From: Kiloniella laminariae
GTDB taxonomy: Bacteria > Pseudomonadota > Alphaproteobacteria > Kiloniellales > Kiloniellaceae
Assembly (NCBI RefSeq): GCF_027214005.1
Contig: NZ_JAPWGY010000004.1
Coordinates: forward strand, 1 to 64,000
DNA length: 64,000 nt
Direction: 5' to 3'
This document shows positions 47,814 through 55,464 of this stretch, in pieces. The translations under genes were made by a program, and so were the position numbers. The notes under the pieces were generated by a model, which saw only the letters and a list, made by a program, of their open reading frames with translations, was not told the origin of the DNA and ran no database searches. The first letter of the stretch is position 1. Every line of letters begins with the position of its first letter.

Positions 47814-47854
47814 CCATCTTGCGAAGGCAAAACGGGCTTACGAGTAAAAGATGG
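47814..47854 (-). terminator. Possible riboswitch-linked terminator hairpin
   Basis: On the minus strand CCATCTT, a 27-base loop, then AAGATGG followed by TTGTTTTT. The stem is only seven pairs and the loop is long, so this is a weak candidate for the expression platform of the cobalamin riboswitch. Confidence 0.28.
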
Positions 47855-47932
47855 AGAAAGCTAAATCAGTTGTATTGTGGCCATGTTCGTCACCTTTCGG
47901 GCGCCCCGCCCTGATTGTTGGTTGCATATGAC

Positions 47933-48088
47933 ATGGCAGGTCTCCTGGCTTGCAGCTTATTCATCACATGCCGCCTTCCCGGAAAACCAGTGGCAAAAGG
48001 CATGGACTAACTGCTTACAGTTGCGGGGGCAGCCACAGTTAGAATCCCCTAATGGGTAAACTCCTCTGTGTTCCCTTTTAATCTCCAT
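47933..48088 (-). promoter_or_regulatory. Cobalamin (adenosylcobalamin) riboswitch
   Basis: The minus strand carries all landmark elements in order: AAAGGGAACAC at the 5' side, GGCTGCCCCCGCAACTGTAA, the B12-box segment GCCACTG...CCGGGAAGGC, and the closing GCCAGGAGACCTGCC. This is a full-length class. It lies about 190 bases before the importer ATPase start and reads toward it, so importer expression should fall when cobalamin is plentiful, if the transcript continues. Ends are approximate. Confidence 0.94.
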
Positions 48089-48315
48089 CGTGTTTCACGA
48101 CGCGAGAACCATCCCACAACATAATATGTTCCGGATTGATTACGCAAGACTGTCGTCAGTAAGAATTTTGGAGAGATACAGGTGCGACAAAAAGCGATAA
48201 GTTGCTTTTGTTCATTTGTGTTTCGCCCCTGCTGGTCTATACCAGGCTACCCAAGACGGGAAATAGCTCGTAAGTTGTGTGTTGTTCTTTTGTACTGCGG
48301 AAAGTGTAAATAAGA

Positions 48316-48762
48316 GTGTCTGGTTACGATCTCTCTGCCCTGAATGTTATGGTGATTGACGATAACGTACATATGTTGCGGATCGTTAAGACCATTTTTC
48401 ATGCGATGGCTATTACGCGGGTCCGCTATTTGAGTAACGCTAAAGATGCCTATGCAGAACTGCGCAGGGCACAGCCTGATATTATTATCACCGACTGGGA
48501 AATGAAGCCGGTTAACGGTCTGGAATTTACCCGCCAGCTGCGGAGTAAAGGGGGCTATTATAGCCGGGTGCCAATCATCCTTCTGACCGGGCACACCGAA
48601 TATGAACGGGTGATGGAGGCCATACAATCCGGTGTGAGTGATGTGTTGGCCAAGCCCGTTTCTATTGAAATTCTGTATCGTCGACTTTGTCGTATTGTTG
48701 ATATTTCTGCAGTGTCTGCGTCAGATGACGACAATGATGATGAATATGTGGATATCGGCTGA
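48316..48762 (+). CDS. Stand-alone CheY-like receiver protein
   Basis: 148 residues from a GTG at 48316. Receiver residues are all present: acidic pair Asp15-Asp16 (VIDDN), phospho-acceptor Asp60 (IIITDWEMKP), Thr91 (LLTGH) and Lys113 (LAKPVS). No output domain follows; the C-terminus is a short acidic tail (SASDDDNDDEYVDIG). The W-E-M-K-P after the Asp is typical of orphan alphaproteobacterial receivers. No kinase is adjacent. It could act by protein contact in motility or phosphorelay. Confidence 0.9.
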   Translation: MSGYDLSALNVMVIDDNVHMLRIVKTIFHAMAITRVRYLSNAKDAYAELRRAQPDIIITDWEMKPVNGLEFTRQLRSKGGYYSRVPIILLTGHTEYERVMEAIQSGVSDVLAKPVSIEILYRRLCRIVDISAVSASDDDNDDEYVDIG

Positions 48763-48886
48763 GTGAGGTGCCTGATGGGTGCACTTATGAGCAATCTGTT
48801 GACCCGATCCTGATATTGCCGGACATTGATTGTCACATTTTCTTGCAGATTATTTCCTGGGAATACTGATCAGGCAGAGTGGTGGG

Positions 48887-50005
48887 ATGGCGCTAAATAA
48901 AAAGTTCTGGCAGGGTAAAAATGTTCTGGTTACAGGCGGAGCCGGGTTTATCGGATCTGAAATTGTCAGGCAGTTGCAGGCCGTTCCGGATATCCGGATT
49001 ACTATTCTGGACAAGATGACCTATGCCGCAGACCTGCAGCGGATTAGCGGCTTTGGGCAAATAGAGTTGCCACCACGTATCTCTGTCGAACAGGTAGCGC
49101 TTGAGGATGCCGTGGCCGTTCAGAAGGTTCTGGAGCGCGCCAACCCTGACTATATTTTACACTCTGCTGCAGAAAGCCATGTAGACCGGTCTATTGAGGG
49201 GCCGTCGAGCTTTCTGGAAAGCAATGTTGTCGGTACGTTTAACCTGCTTCAAGCCGCGCTGCAATTCTGGGAGGGTAAGGGAAAAGACCCCTCTTTCAGG
49301 CTTTTACACATTTCAACGGATGAAGTTTACGGCTCTCTTGGTGAAGAAGGAGTGTTTTCAGAGCAAAGCCCTTATGATCCTCGATCTCCCTATGCGGCAA
49401 CCAAAGCTGCATCTGATCACCTGGTGCGGGCCTGGCATCACACCTATGAAATGCCTGTTTTGTTGACGAACTGCGGTAACAACTATGGCTACTGGCAGTT
49501 TCCCGAGAAACTCATTCCCCTGATGATCTTAAAGTCCCTGAAGGGAGAGGCATTGCCTCTTTACGGCTCGGGTAAACAGATTCGTGAATGGATTCACGTC
49601 TCAGATCATGTACGTGGCCTGCTGGCTGTGCTGGAGAAGGGCCAGATTGGCGATACCTATCTGATTGGTAGCGGGGATGAACTGGAAAACCGGAGCGTTG
49701 TTGAGAAGATCTGCGAACTTATGGATCGATTCTGTCCGGAACAGGGGCCGCATGACCGTTTGATAACACATGTCGTTGACCGTCCAGGGCATGATAAACG
49801 CTATGCCTTGGACGCAAAAAAGATCAGACGCGAAACTTCCTGGAGACCGAAAGTGTCTTTTGAGGATGGGTTACTCGCCACTGTGAAATGGTATCTGGAG
49901 CAACAAAAGTGGTGGCAAGGCCTGGAAAAGAGAGGATATGCTGGAGCCCGCCTTGGAGTGAGGGGCTCCGCGTTTAAGGATGGACGGGAGTTGCCCGGTT
50001 CCTGA
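48887..50005 (+). CDS. RfbB-like NDP-sugar 4,6-dehydratase/epimerase (SDR family)
   Basis: 372 residues from the ATG at 48887, preceded by GGTGGG. Extended SDR: NAD motif GGAGFIGSE near residues 19-27, the dehydratase-type STDEVYG with Asp-Glu, and the active-site YAATKAASDHLV (Y-x-x-x-K). Overall it reads like dTDP-glucose 4,6-dehydratase, but the rmlA, rmlC and rmlD partners are absent around it. It therefore may use another NDP-hexose. It could supply a deoxysugar for LPS or exopolysaccharide. The C-terminal 30 residues are non-standard. Confidence 0.88.
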   Translation: MALNKKFWQGKNVLVTGGAGFIGSEIVRQLQAVPDIRITILDKMTYAADLQRISGFGQIELPPRISVEQVALEDAVAVQKVLERANPDYILHSAAESHVDRSIEGPSSFLESNVVGTFNLLQAALQFWEGKGKDPSFRLLHISTDEVYGSLGEEGVFSEQSPYDPRSPYAATKAASDHLVRAWHHTYEMPVLLTNCGNNYGYWQFPEKLIPLMILKSLKGEALPLYGSGKQIREWIHVSDHVRGLLAVLEKGQIGDTYLIGSGDELENRSVVEKICELMDRFCPEQGPHDRLITHVVDRPGHDKRYALDAKKIRRETSWRPKVSFEDGLLATVKWYLEQQKWWQGLEKRGYAGARLGVRGSAFKDGRELPGS

Positions 50006-50050
50006 TAACACTTTTCATAACAAGTGTTTTGGGTGTTTCAGATGATAGCG

Positions 50051-50446
50051 TTAAGCAACCCCAACTTCTGTTTTTTCCTGTTCGGATAAAACACGACAAA
50101 GTGTGCTGATCGCATCTTGATGCTTCTCGTTTTTGATCCGGGTGAAGTTACGAGCAAGATCCAGACACATACGTTGTCTTTCATTCATAATTTCACCTGA
50201 CGTATCAAGTTCTTCATAGAAGAAATTTATTTCAACTCCCAGAACCTGTGCAATTTCAAAGAGACGACCCGCTGATACGCGATTAATCCCTCTTTCGTAT
50301 TTGTGAGCCTGCTGATAGGTGACGCCGATAAGATCGGCCAGCTGTTGCTGTGTCAGACCTAACATGGTTCTGCGTTCTCGTATCCGTTGTCCTACATGGC
50401 GTTCGATATGATGTGTCTTCGAAGAATCTCTGTTCACATTTTTCAC
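50051..50446 (-). CDS. Xre-family helix-turn-helix regulator
   Basis: About 131 residues from GTG at 50446 (TTG at 50449 is equally possible). The HTH spans about residues 17-75: GQRIRERRTMLGLTQQQLADLIGVTYQQAHKYERGINRVSAGRLFEIAQVLGV. The C-terminal 55 residues are helical (ERQRMCLDLARNFTRIKNEKHQDAISTLCRVL). Small Xre proteins of exactly this plan are abundant in alphaproteobacteria. It faces an AT-rich intergenic region that probably holds its own operator. Confidence 0.9.
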   Translation of the reverse strand: MKNVNRDSSKTHHIERHVGQRIRERRTMLGLTQQQLADLIGVTYQQAHKYERGINRVSAGRLFEIAQVLGVEINFFYEELDTSGEIMNERQRMCLDLARNFTRIKNEKHQDAISTLCRVLSEQEKTEVGVA

Positions 50447-50449
50447 CAA

Positions 50450-50946
50450 TCACACTAACCCTTCCTGGGTAATGAATTTCAGCTGTAAGTTTCATTCTTT
50501 TTTTGTGTGAAATAAAGGGTTTTGTCCGCTATTTCAATAGAAGTTTAAAAAAAATTACCCGAATATTTTCGTTGTTTTGAAATAAAAGCCATTAATTTTT
50601 TGTTTACCAATATTAACGAACCTTTTTTTCTTCATCATTCATCGCGTTACAAGACAAAGTCTTTGGATCAATTTCGCCTTTTCGGTTATTTTACATTATT
50701 GATTTATTTACTGTTTGCGACTTGTGCTGTTCTGAGTTTGAATTTATATAAGTAATCGTTTTTATATCGTTTCGGTTGTGGAGAGCTGCTAGCTGGCTTT
50801 GTCGCCAATAGAGGGTAGTTCAGCCATTTAATTTGACAAGATTCAGGTTTCGTTAAGGGATTGAGGCCTATTCTTGGCATTGAAATCTAAGGTGGAAATG
50901 CTTTGTCATTTCTGGTTTTTCGCTTCAGGTAGGAGTAAGAAAGACC
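50450..50946. other. AT-rich divergent intergenic region between the Xre gene and the GGDEF-EAL gene
   Basis: About 500 bases, much richer in A and T than the flanking genes and without a plausible coding frame. TTAA-N7-TTTACC at 50592-50608 is one mismatch from the CtrA consensus. A GGAGTAAG sequence at 50933-50940 serves the downstream GTG start. I see no tRNA, hairpin terminator or riboswitch. Confidence 0.55.
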
Positions 50947-52689
50947 GTGCAACGGTCCCCTCACAAAGATAACGCTCTAGCTCAACTCGACCAGATGGCT
51001 GCTGCATTGGACGCTTCTGGTGATGTCATGTACGAATGGGACTTGGCAACTGATAGTTTAGTTTGGCTTGGTCGTTCTTCATCGCTTTTTGGTCTGGATG
51101 ACAAGGTTGTTCCGGTCTCGGGAGAGGCATATCACAACCGGATTAATCCTGAAGATCTGCCTTCGCGTATGCGCAACCTCACGGACCACTTCGCCGGAGA
51201 GGCCTATTACGATTGCGAATATAGGGTGCGCGATGGCAGCGGCAATTTCCAGTGGGTGCATGATCGTGGCGCAGTCGAAGTTTCGACAACAGGGGCTCCA
51301 ACCCGCCTGACCGGGGTTTTGCGTCCGGTTACCATCCGCAAGCAGGCCGAGGCCCGGCTTGAATATCTGGCGAGTTATGACGAGCTCTCGGGCCATTTTA
51401 ACAAGTTGCGACTGCGTGAGTCGCTGGATTTCTCGCTGGAACAATCTATCCGCTACAAATACGAAGGCGCCTTCCTTGCTGTCGGGGTTGATCATCTGGG
51501 AATGATTAATACCGCTTACGGGTTCGAAGCCGGAGACAGCATCCTTGTCGAGCTTGGTGAGCGACTGGACAAATGTATTCGCGGCGCTGATATCGTTGGT
51601 CGACTTGGCGGTGATCGTTTTGGTGTGATCATGAGTGTGGCATCCAACGATGAAGCCGATGCAATTGCAGATCGTATTTTGCAGACGGTACGGGAAACGC
51701 CGTTTGAGGTGAACGGGCAGCGGATATATGTCACGGTTTCCATCGGACAGGTTTTCTTTCCGGAGCAGACAAAAACCAGTTTCGATGCTTTTGCCAAGGC
51801 AGAAAGCGCTTTGCTGGGGGCGAAATCCAACGGTCGGGACTGTGTGAAGCCTTATAAGTTAACCATTGAACAGTGCGAAAATTACCGCACAAGTATGGTC
51901 ATTGGCGAAGAGGTGAAGTTGGCCCTGAAAGAGGATCGGCTCGCCTTGGCATACCAGCCGATTGTTGCTGCTGATACACATGAAATGGTTTTGGTCGAGG
52001 CCTTGTTGCGAATGTATGACCGCAACGGGGATATTGTTCCTGCAGGGGTGTTTATCCCTGTCGTCGAGCAACTTGGGATGATGCGGGTAATTGATCGACG
52101 GGTTCTTGAGCTGGCCCTTCAGGATCTGGCCGCTAATCCTGATATTACCATGGCCTTGAATATCTCTGGTTTAACGGCATCAGATCGTGGCTGGTTGCGC
52201 GCCCTTTCTTCCAAAGTAAAAGCCAGACCCGATCTGGCTGAACGGCTGATCGTGGAAATCACAGAGACGGCAGCTCTGCACGATCTGGAGGAATCCGCGC
52301 GGTTTGTTTCATCTGTACGTCAGTTGGGTTGTAAGGTCGCAATTGACGACTTTGGGGCTGGCTACACAACTTTCCGTCACCTCAAAACACTGACAGTTGA
52401 TATTATCAAGATTGATGGCTCGTTTATTTCGGGCATCCTCGAGAATGAGGAAAACCAGATTTTTGTACGCAACCTGTTGAGCCTGGCCAAAGCGCTCAAT
52501 CATACGACCATTGCAGAGTTTGTCGAAACGGCTGAAGAAGCCGAGTTCCTCGCCCGGGAAGGGGTAGACCTCTTGCAGGGATATCACTTCGGGAAACCGG
52601 AAATCTCACCGGAGTGGCTCGGGAGCAAAAACAAGCAGGCTGCAGATAAACGGGTAGCGGCTCAAGGTAAGGCAGCAATTCCGGCCTGA
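50947..52689 (+). CDS. PAS-GGDEF-EAL protein with degenerate GGDEF and intact EAL
   Basis: 580 residues from GTG (50947), with AGGAG in the leader. A PAS domain (about 20-125, VMYEWDLATDSLVWLGRSSSLFG) is followed by a GGDEF domain whose motif reads GGDRF (221-225): Arg replaces the catalytic Glu, so cyclase activity is not expected. The EAL domain keeps E-A-L-L-R (351-355), the Asn of NISG, Glu in EITE, DDFGAGYTTF (Asp467, Asp468), KIDGSF and the late QGYHFGKP. It should hydrolyse c-di-GMP. The GGDRF domain may bind GTP and regulate. Cytosolic. Confidence 0.94.
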   Translation: MQRSPHKDNALAQLDQMAAALDASGDVMYEWDLATDSLVWLGRSSSLFGLDDKVVPVSGEAYHNRINPEDLPSRMRNLTDHFAGEAYYDCEYRVRDGSGNFQWVHDRGAVEVSTTGAPTRLTGVLRPVTIRKQAEARLEYLASYDELSGHFNKLRLRESLDFSLEQSIRYKYEGAFLAVGVDHLGMINTAYGFEAGDSILVELGERLDKCIRGADIVGRLGGDRFGVIMSVASNDEADAIADRILQTVRETPFEVNGQRIYVTVSIGQVFFPEQTKTSFDAFAKAESALLGAKSNGRDCVKPYKLTIEQCENYRTSMVIGEEVKLALKEDRLALAYQPIVAADTHEMVLVEALLRMYDRNGDIVPAGVFIPVVEQLGMMRVIDRRVLELALQDLAANPDITMALNISGLTASDRGWLRALSSKVKARPDLAERLIVEITETAALHDLEESARFVSSVRQLGCKVAIDDFGAGYTTFRHLKTLTVDIIKIDGSFISGILENEENQIFVRNLLSLAKALNHTTIAEFVETAEEAEFLAREGVDLLQGYHFGKPEISPEWLGSKNKQAADKRVAAQGKAAIPA

Positions 52690-52872
52690 TCCGGGTACGG
52701 TTAATAATTTTATCTGATGATATTCAGGCGCAATTTATTTGGGTTCATTCAAGCTGGGACCTTTCTGAAAACCTGTTTCCGATCAGAGATGCCGCTGGAG
52801 AAAAGCAGAAAGACCTTCGTCACAAAGGTTTGCGAGAAGGCCTTCTGAATTTCATGCTTAAATTTCAAAGTA

Positions 52873-53475
52873 TTATTTGTTCTGATTTTTACTCAGGGCA
52901 TCAAGCTGCCTTTGCAATTGCTCCATCTGGGTTTTCAGATCATTCAGACCGTTCCCCTCGGTCTTCTTTGTCGCATCAGAAGCCGGATCAGTTTTTGTCG
53001 CTGCAGCGGATGCAATTGGCGAGAACATGCGCATGGCATTTTCAAATAGTGCCATGTTCTGTTTATTCATGTCGTCGAGATTGCCAAAAGGAAAGATACC
53101 ACCGAAGGTTTCCTGCATTGATTGGCGCATCTTGTCCTGATTTTCAGAAAACCCGTCCATCATGTGTTCAAGATAACGGGGCACCACCCACTGCATGGAA
53201 TCGCCGTACAGGCTGATCAACTGACGAAGGAAGGTAATGGGGAGTAAATTTTGTCCCTTGGCTTCTTCTTCAACAATTATCTGTGTGAGAACCGAACGGG
53301 TAATGTCGTTCCCAGATTTGGCATCGTACACGATAAAATCTACATCTTCTTTCACCATCTGACACAGATGATCAAGGGTGACATAGCTGCTGGTTGCGGT
53401 GTTGTAGAGCCTTCTGTTCGCATATTTTTTTATAACGATCGGGTCGTCGGTTTTTTCAGTTTTTGAGGTCGCCAA
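52873..53475 (-). CDS. phaR: Polyhydroxyalkanoate synthesis repressor PhaR
   Basis: About 200 residues starting at the TTG at 53475, chosen because GGAGGTGAGG lies just upstream; a GTG at 53505 has no such site. The N-terminal DNA/PHA-binding domain is KKYANRRLYNTATSSYVTLDHLCQMVKEDVDFIVYDAKSGNDITRSVL, diagnostic for PhaR. The C-terminus is a coiled coil (LKTQMEQLQRQLDAL). In known systems PhaR represses phasin and synthase genes and releases DNA when polymer accumulates. It is divergent from the synthase genes. Confidence 0.95.
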   Translation of the reverse strand: MATSKTEKTDDPIVIKKYANRRLYNTATSSYVTLDHLCQMVKEDVDFIVYDAKSGNDITRSVLTQIIVEEEAKGQNLLPITFLRQLISLYGDSMQWVVPRYLEHMMDGFSENQDKMRQSMQETFGGIFPFGNLDDMNKQNMALFENAMRMFSPIASAAATKTDPASDATKKTEGNGLNDLKTQMEQLQRQLDALSKNQNK

Positions 53476-53556
53476 GTTCCTCACCTCCAATGCTTTTTCT
53501 TCCACCTGCCGAATAGTTCAGCAGGTGCGACGGTGATTGTGCACTGCTACCAAATA

Positions 53557-53570
53557 TTGCTGCGCTGCGA
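53557..53570. promoter_or_regulatory. Candidate PhaR operator between phaR and the synthase genes
   Basis: TTGCTGCGCTGCGA carries two CTGC copies next to a TGCACTGC a few bases upstream. PhaR proteins of other alphaproteobacteria bind TGC-rich CTGC/GCAG sites, so a role is plausible; the match is loose. Confidence 0.35.
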
Positions 53571-53742
53571 TGGGGTCTGTCAATGAAGAGCGTGTAAAAG
53601 CTTCAAAAAAATTGTGTTTTGTTTGCTATTCTTCTTCATTGCCCCTGCGAAAATCATCCTAACTGTGCCACACTGCGACTGCTAAGGAAACATTTGAGAG
53701 TGCCGGGCGTCAGATGCAGGGGCAAAGCAACAGGGATATGCG

Positions 53743-54165
53743 GTGACTGAGAAACAAGATGTTGATGATGTGGCAGAACAGTTTCTTGATTGGTGGATAG
53801 GCAGCCTTTCTGCCCAAAGTGAAGGGTATCTGGAGACACTGTCTGGTAACAGCCCCGAATTCATGGAACTGTACAGGCAGTGGCGTGAATTTTATCATGC
53901 CGTAATCAAGAATGATCCGACGGATAATCCAGTCGGTTTTGCTTTTCAATATCCTGATATCCTGAGTTCCGGTTTTTTCAAAAAAGGTGCAGATAAAAAT
54001 GAAGCAGAGGAAAGAGCGCCAGAATATGCCGGTACCTCTGCCTCTGCATGTAATGTCGGCGCTGATGAGTTTGCAGAGCTCAAGGGTCGGCTTGATGATC
54101 TCGCAAAACAAATCGCCAGCCTTGAACATTCCCCAGATGCCAAAGGATCTGGAAAAGGAAATTAA
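53743..54165 (+). CDS. Small protein overlapping phaC; candidate PHA synthase partner
   Basis: 140 residues from GTG (53743) with AGGGA upstream. Its first half is helical and aromatic-rich (VAEQFLDWWIGSLSAQSEGYLETLSGNSPEFMELYRQWREFYHAV), and the second half is acidic then ends in a predicted coiled-coil-like stretch (DEFAELKGRLDDLAKQIASLEHS). It has no motif I recognise. The last 29 bases overlap phaC, so the two are translated together. In class III PHA synthases a second gene, phaE, encodes an essential partner of about 300 or more residues; this one is much shorter. It could be a reduced PhaE-like subunit or a phasin-like protein. Confidence 0.8.
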   Translation: MTEKQDVDDVAEQFLDWWIGSLSAQSEGYLETLSGNSPEFMELYRQWREFYHAVIKNDPTDNPVGFAFQYPDILSSGFFKKGADKNEAEERAPEYAGTSASACNVGADEFAELKGRLDDLAKQIASLEHSPDAKGSGKGN

Positions 54166-55240
54166 GAGGTATTTGTCAGGGACAGATGCTGCTGCTTTCT
54201 CTGCGGCTTTGGAGCGGGCAATCCTTGCCCGCTATCAGGATTTTCTGCAGGGTGTAAAGTTATATCAGGCTTCAGGCTATCAACGGTCTCTTGAACCCAA
54301 GCCTGCCGTCTGGTCGAAAGGTGCCGCGCGATTGCTTGATTATGGGACGACAGAAAGCGCCTGTCCGCTTCTGGTGATCCCTTCTTTGGTAAACCGGTAC
54401 TATATTTTGGACCTCAAAGAAGATAACAGTTTTCTGCGCTGGCTGGCACGACAGGGATTTCGCCCCTTTGTAATGGATTGGGGGGAACCGGGATCTGCCG
54501 AAAAGGATTTTGGCCTGGATGATTATGTCGGAAGCTATCTGAGCGATGCCCTGGAAGCCGTGATCAAAATCACGGGCGCTTTTCCTGGAGTTATCGGTTA
54601 TTGCATGGGGGGAACACTGGCTGTCGCTCTTTCTCAACTGCATCAGGACAAAATATCCACTGCCGTTTTTATGGCCAGTCCCTGGGATTTTCATGAGGGA
54701 CAGGCCGAGGGGGGAGCCGCGAGAATGCGGGCGGAAGCACTGGTTGGACTGCTTCCCCTGGTTAAAGTGCAAAAACGGCTGCCCAGTGAAATTCTGCAAA
54801 GCTTGTTTGCTTCTCTGGACCAGACTCTTTCTCTTCGGAAATTCAGCGCCTTTAACCGGATGGATATGTCCAGCGGGGCAGCGGCAAACTTTGTCGCACT
54901 TGAGGACTGGCTGAATGATGGTGTTCCTTTAACAGAAAAAGTTGCCGAGGAATGTTTACGGGACTGGTATGGGCAAAATGTAACGGGGAGGGGTAACTGG
55001 ACAATCCAGGGGCAAGAAATCCGGCCTGGGGAACTGGAAGTTCCTGCACTTTCGATTGTGTCTTTGAAAGACAGGATTGTTCCAGCAGCATCATCGATGG
55101 CTTTGGCGCAATGCCTTCCCCATTCAGAAATTCTTCAAACCTCTTTGGGGCATATCGGAATGACAGTTAGCGGCGCTGCACAATCAAAAATCTGGAAACC
55201 CATTTCTGATTGGCTTTGTTCTAAACTGAAAAATCAGTAA
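54137..55240 (+). CDS. phaC: Poly(3-hydroxyalkanoate) synthase, short (class III-like) form
   Basis: 367 residues from the ATG at 54137; the frame is open 50 codons further but overlaps the preceding gene. An alpha/beta hydrolase. The lipase-box-like GYCMGG has the nucleophile Cys156 instead of Ser, as in PHA synthases. Asp312 (SLKDRIVP) and His339 (LGHIGM) complete the triad. Other PhaC blocks are VNRYYILDL and FVMDWGEPG. The length fits class III PhaC (about 355) rather than class I (about 590). It polymerises 3-hydroxyacyl-CoA at granule surfaces. Confidence 0.92.
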   Translation: MPKDLEKEIKRYLSGTDAAAFSAALERAILARYQDFLQGVKLYQASGYQRSLEPKPAVWSKGAARLLDYGTTESACPLLVIPSLVNRYYILDLKEDNSFLRWLARQGFRPFVMDWGEPGSAEKDFGLDDYVGSYLSDALEAVIKITGAFPGVIGYCMGGTLAVALSQLHQDKISTAVFMASPWDFHEGQAEGGAARMRAEALVGLLPLVKVQKRLPSEILQSLFASLDQTLSLRKFSAFNRMDMSSGAAANFVALEDWLNDGVPLTEKVAEECLRDWYGQNVTGRGNWTIQGQEIRPGELEVPALSIVSLKDRIVPAASSMALAQCLPHSEILQTSLGHIGMTVSGAAQSKIWKPISDWLCSKLKNQ

Positions 55241-55256
55241 TAATATTGCAATATTA
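55241..55256. promoter_or_regulatory. Perfect 16-base AT-rich palindrome directly after phaC
   Basis: TAATATTGCAATATTA is a perfect dyad that starts one base after the phaC stop codon. No T run follows. It lies in the roughly 220-base phaC-phaA intergenic region, which also has TGC repeats near 55346-55370 (TGCGATGCAGCATAATGC). Confidence 0.4.
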
Positions 55257-55464
55257 CGTCAATTTAGTAATTATTATGTCAAAAATCTTTAATATTGGCT
55301 TGATTTTCGTTCAGCAAGCTAGTTATGGTTCATAAAGTTATTTTGCGATGCAGCATAATGCCCTGGTGTGCAGGAGAGGCAAGAGTATCTTTTTTGTTAC
55401 AAGATCTCCCAGTTCGCCGAGTGTTATAATGTAAAATGTTTGTCTTATCTGAAAGGTAGCTGTG

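Noticed and set aside
52690-52872. Terminator between the GGDEF-EAL gene and phaR
   Set aside because: Only short pairings such as GAAGGCCTTC, without a T tract.
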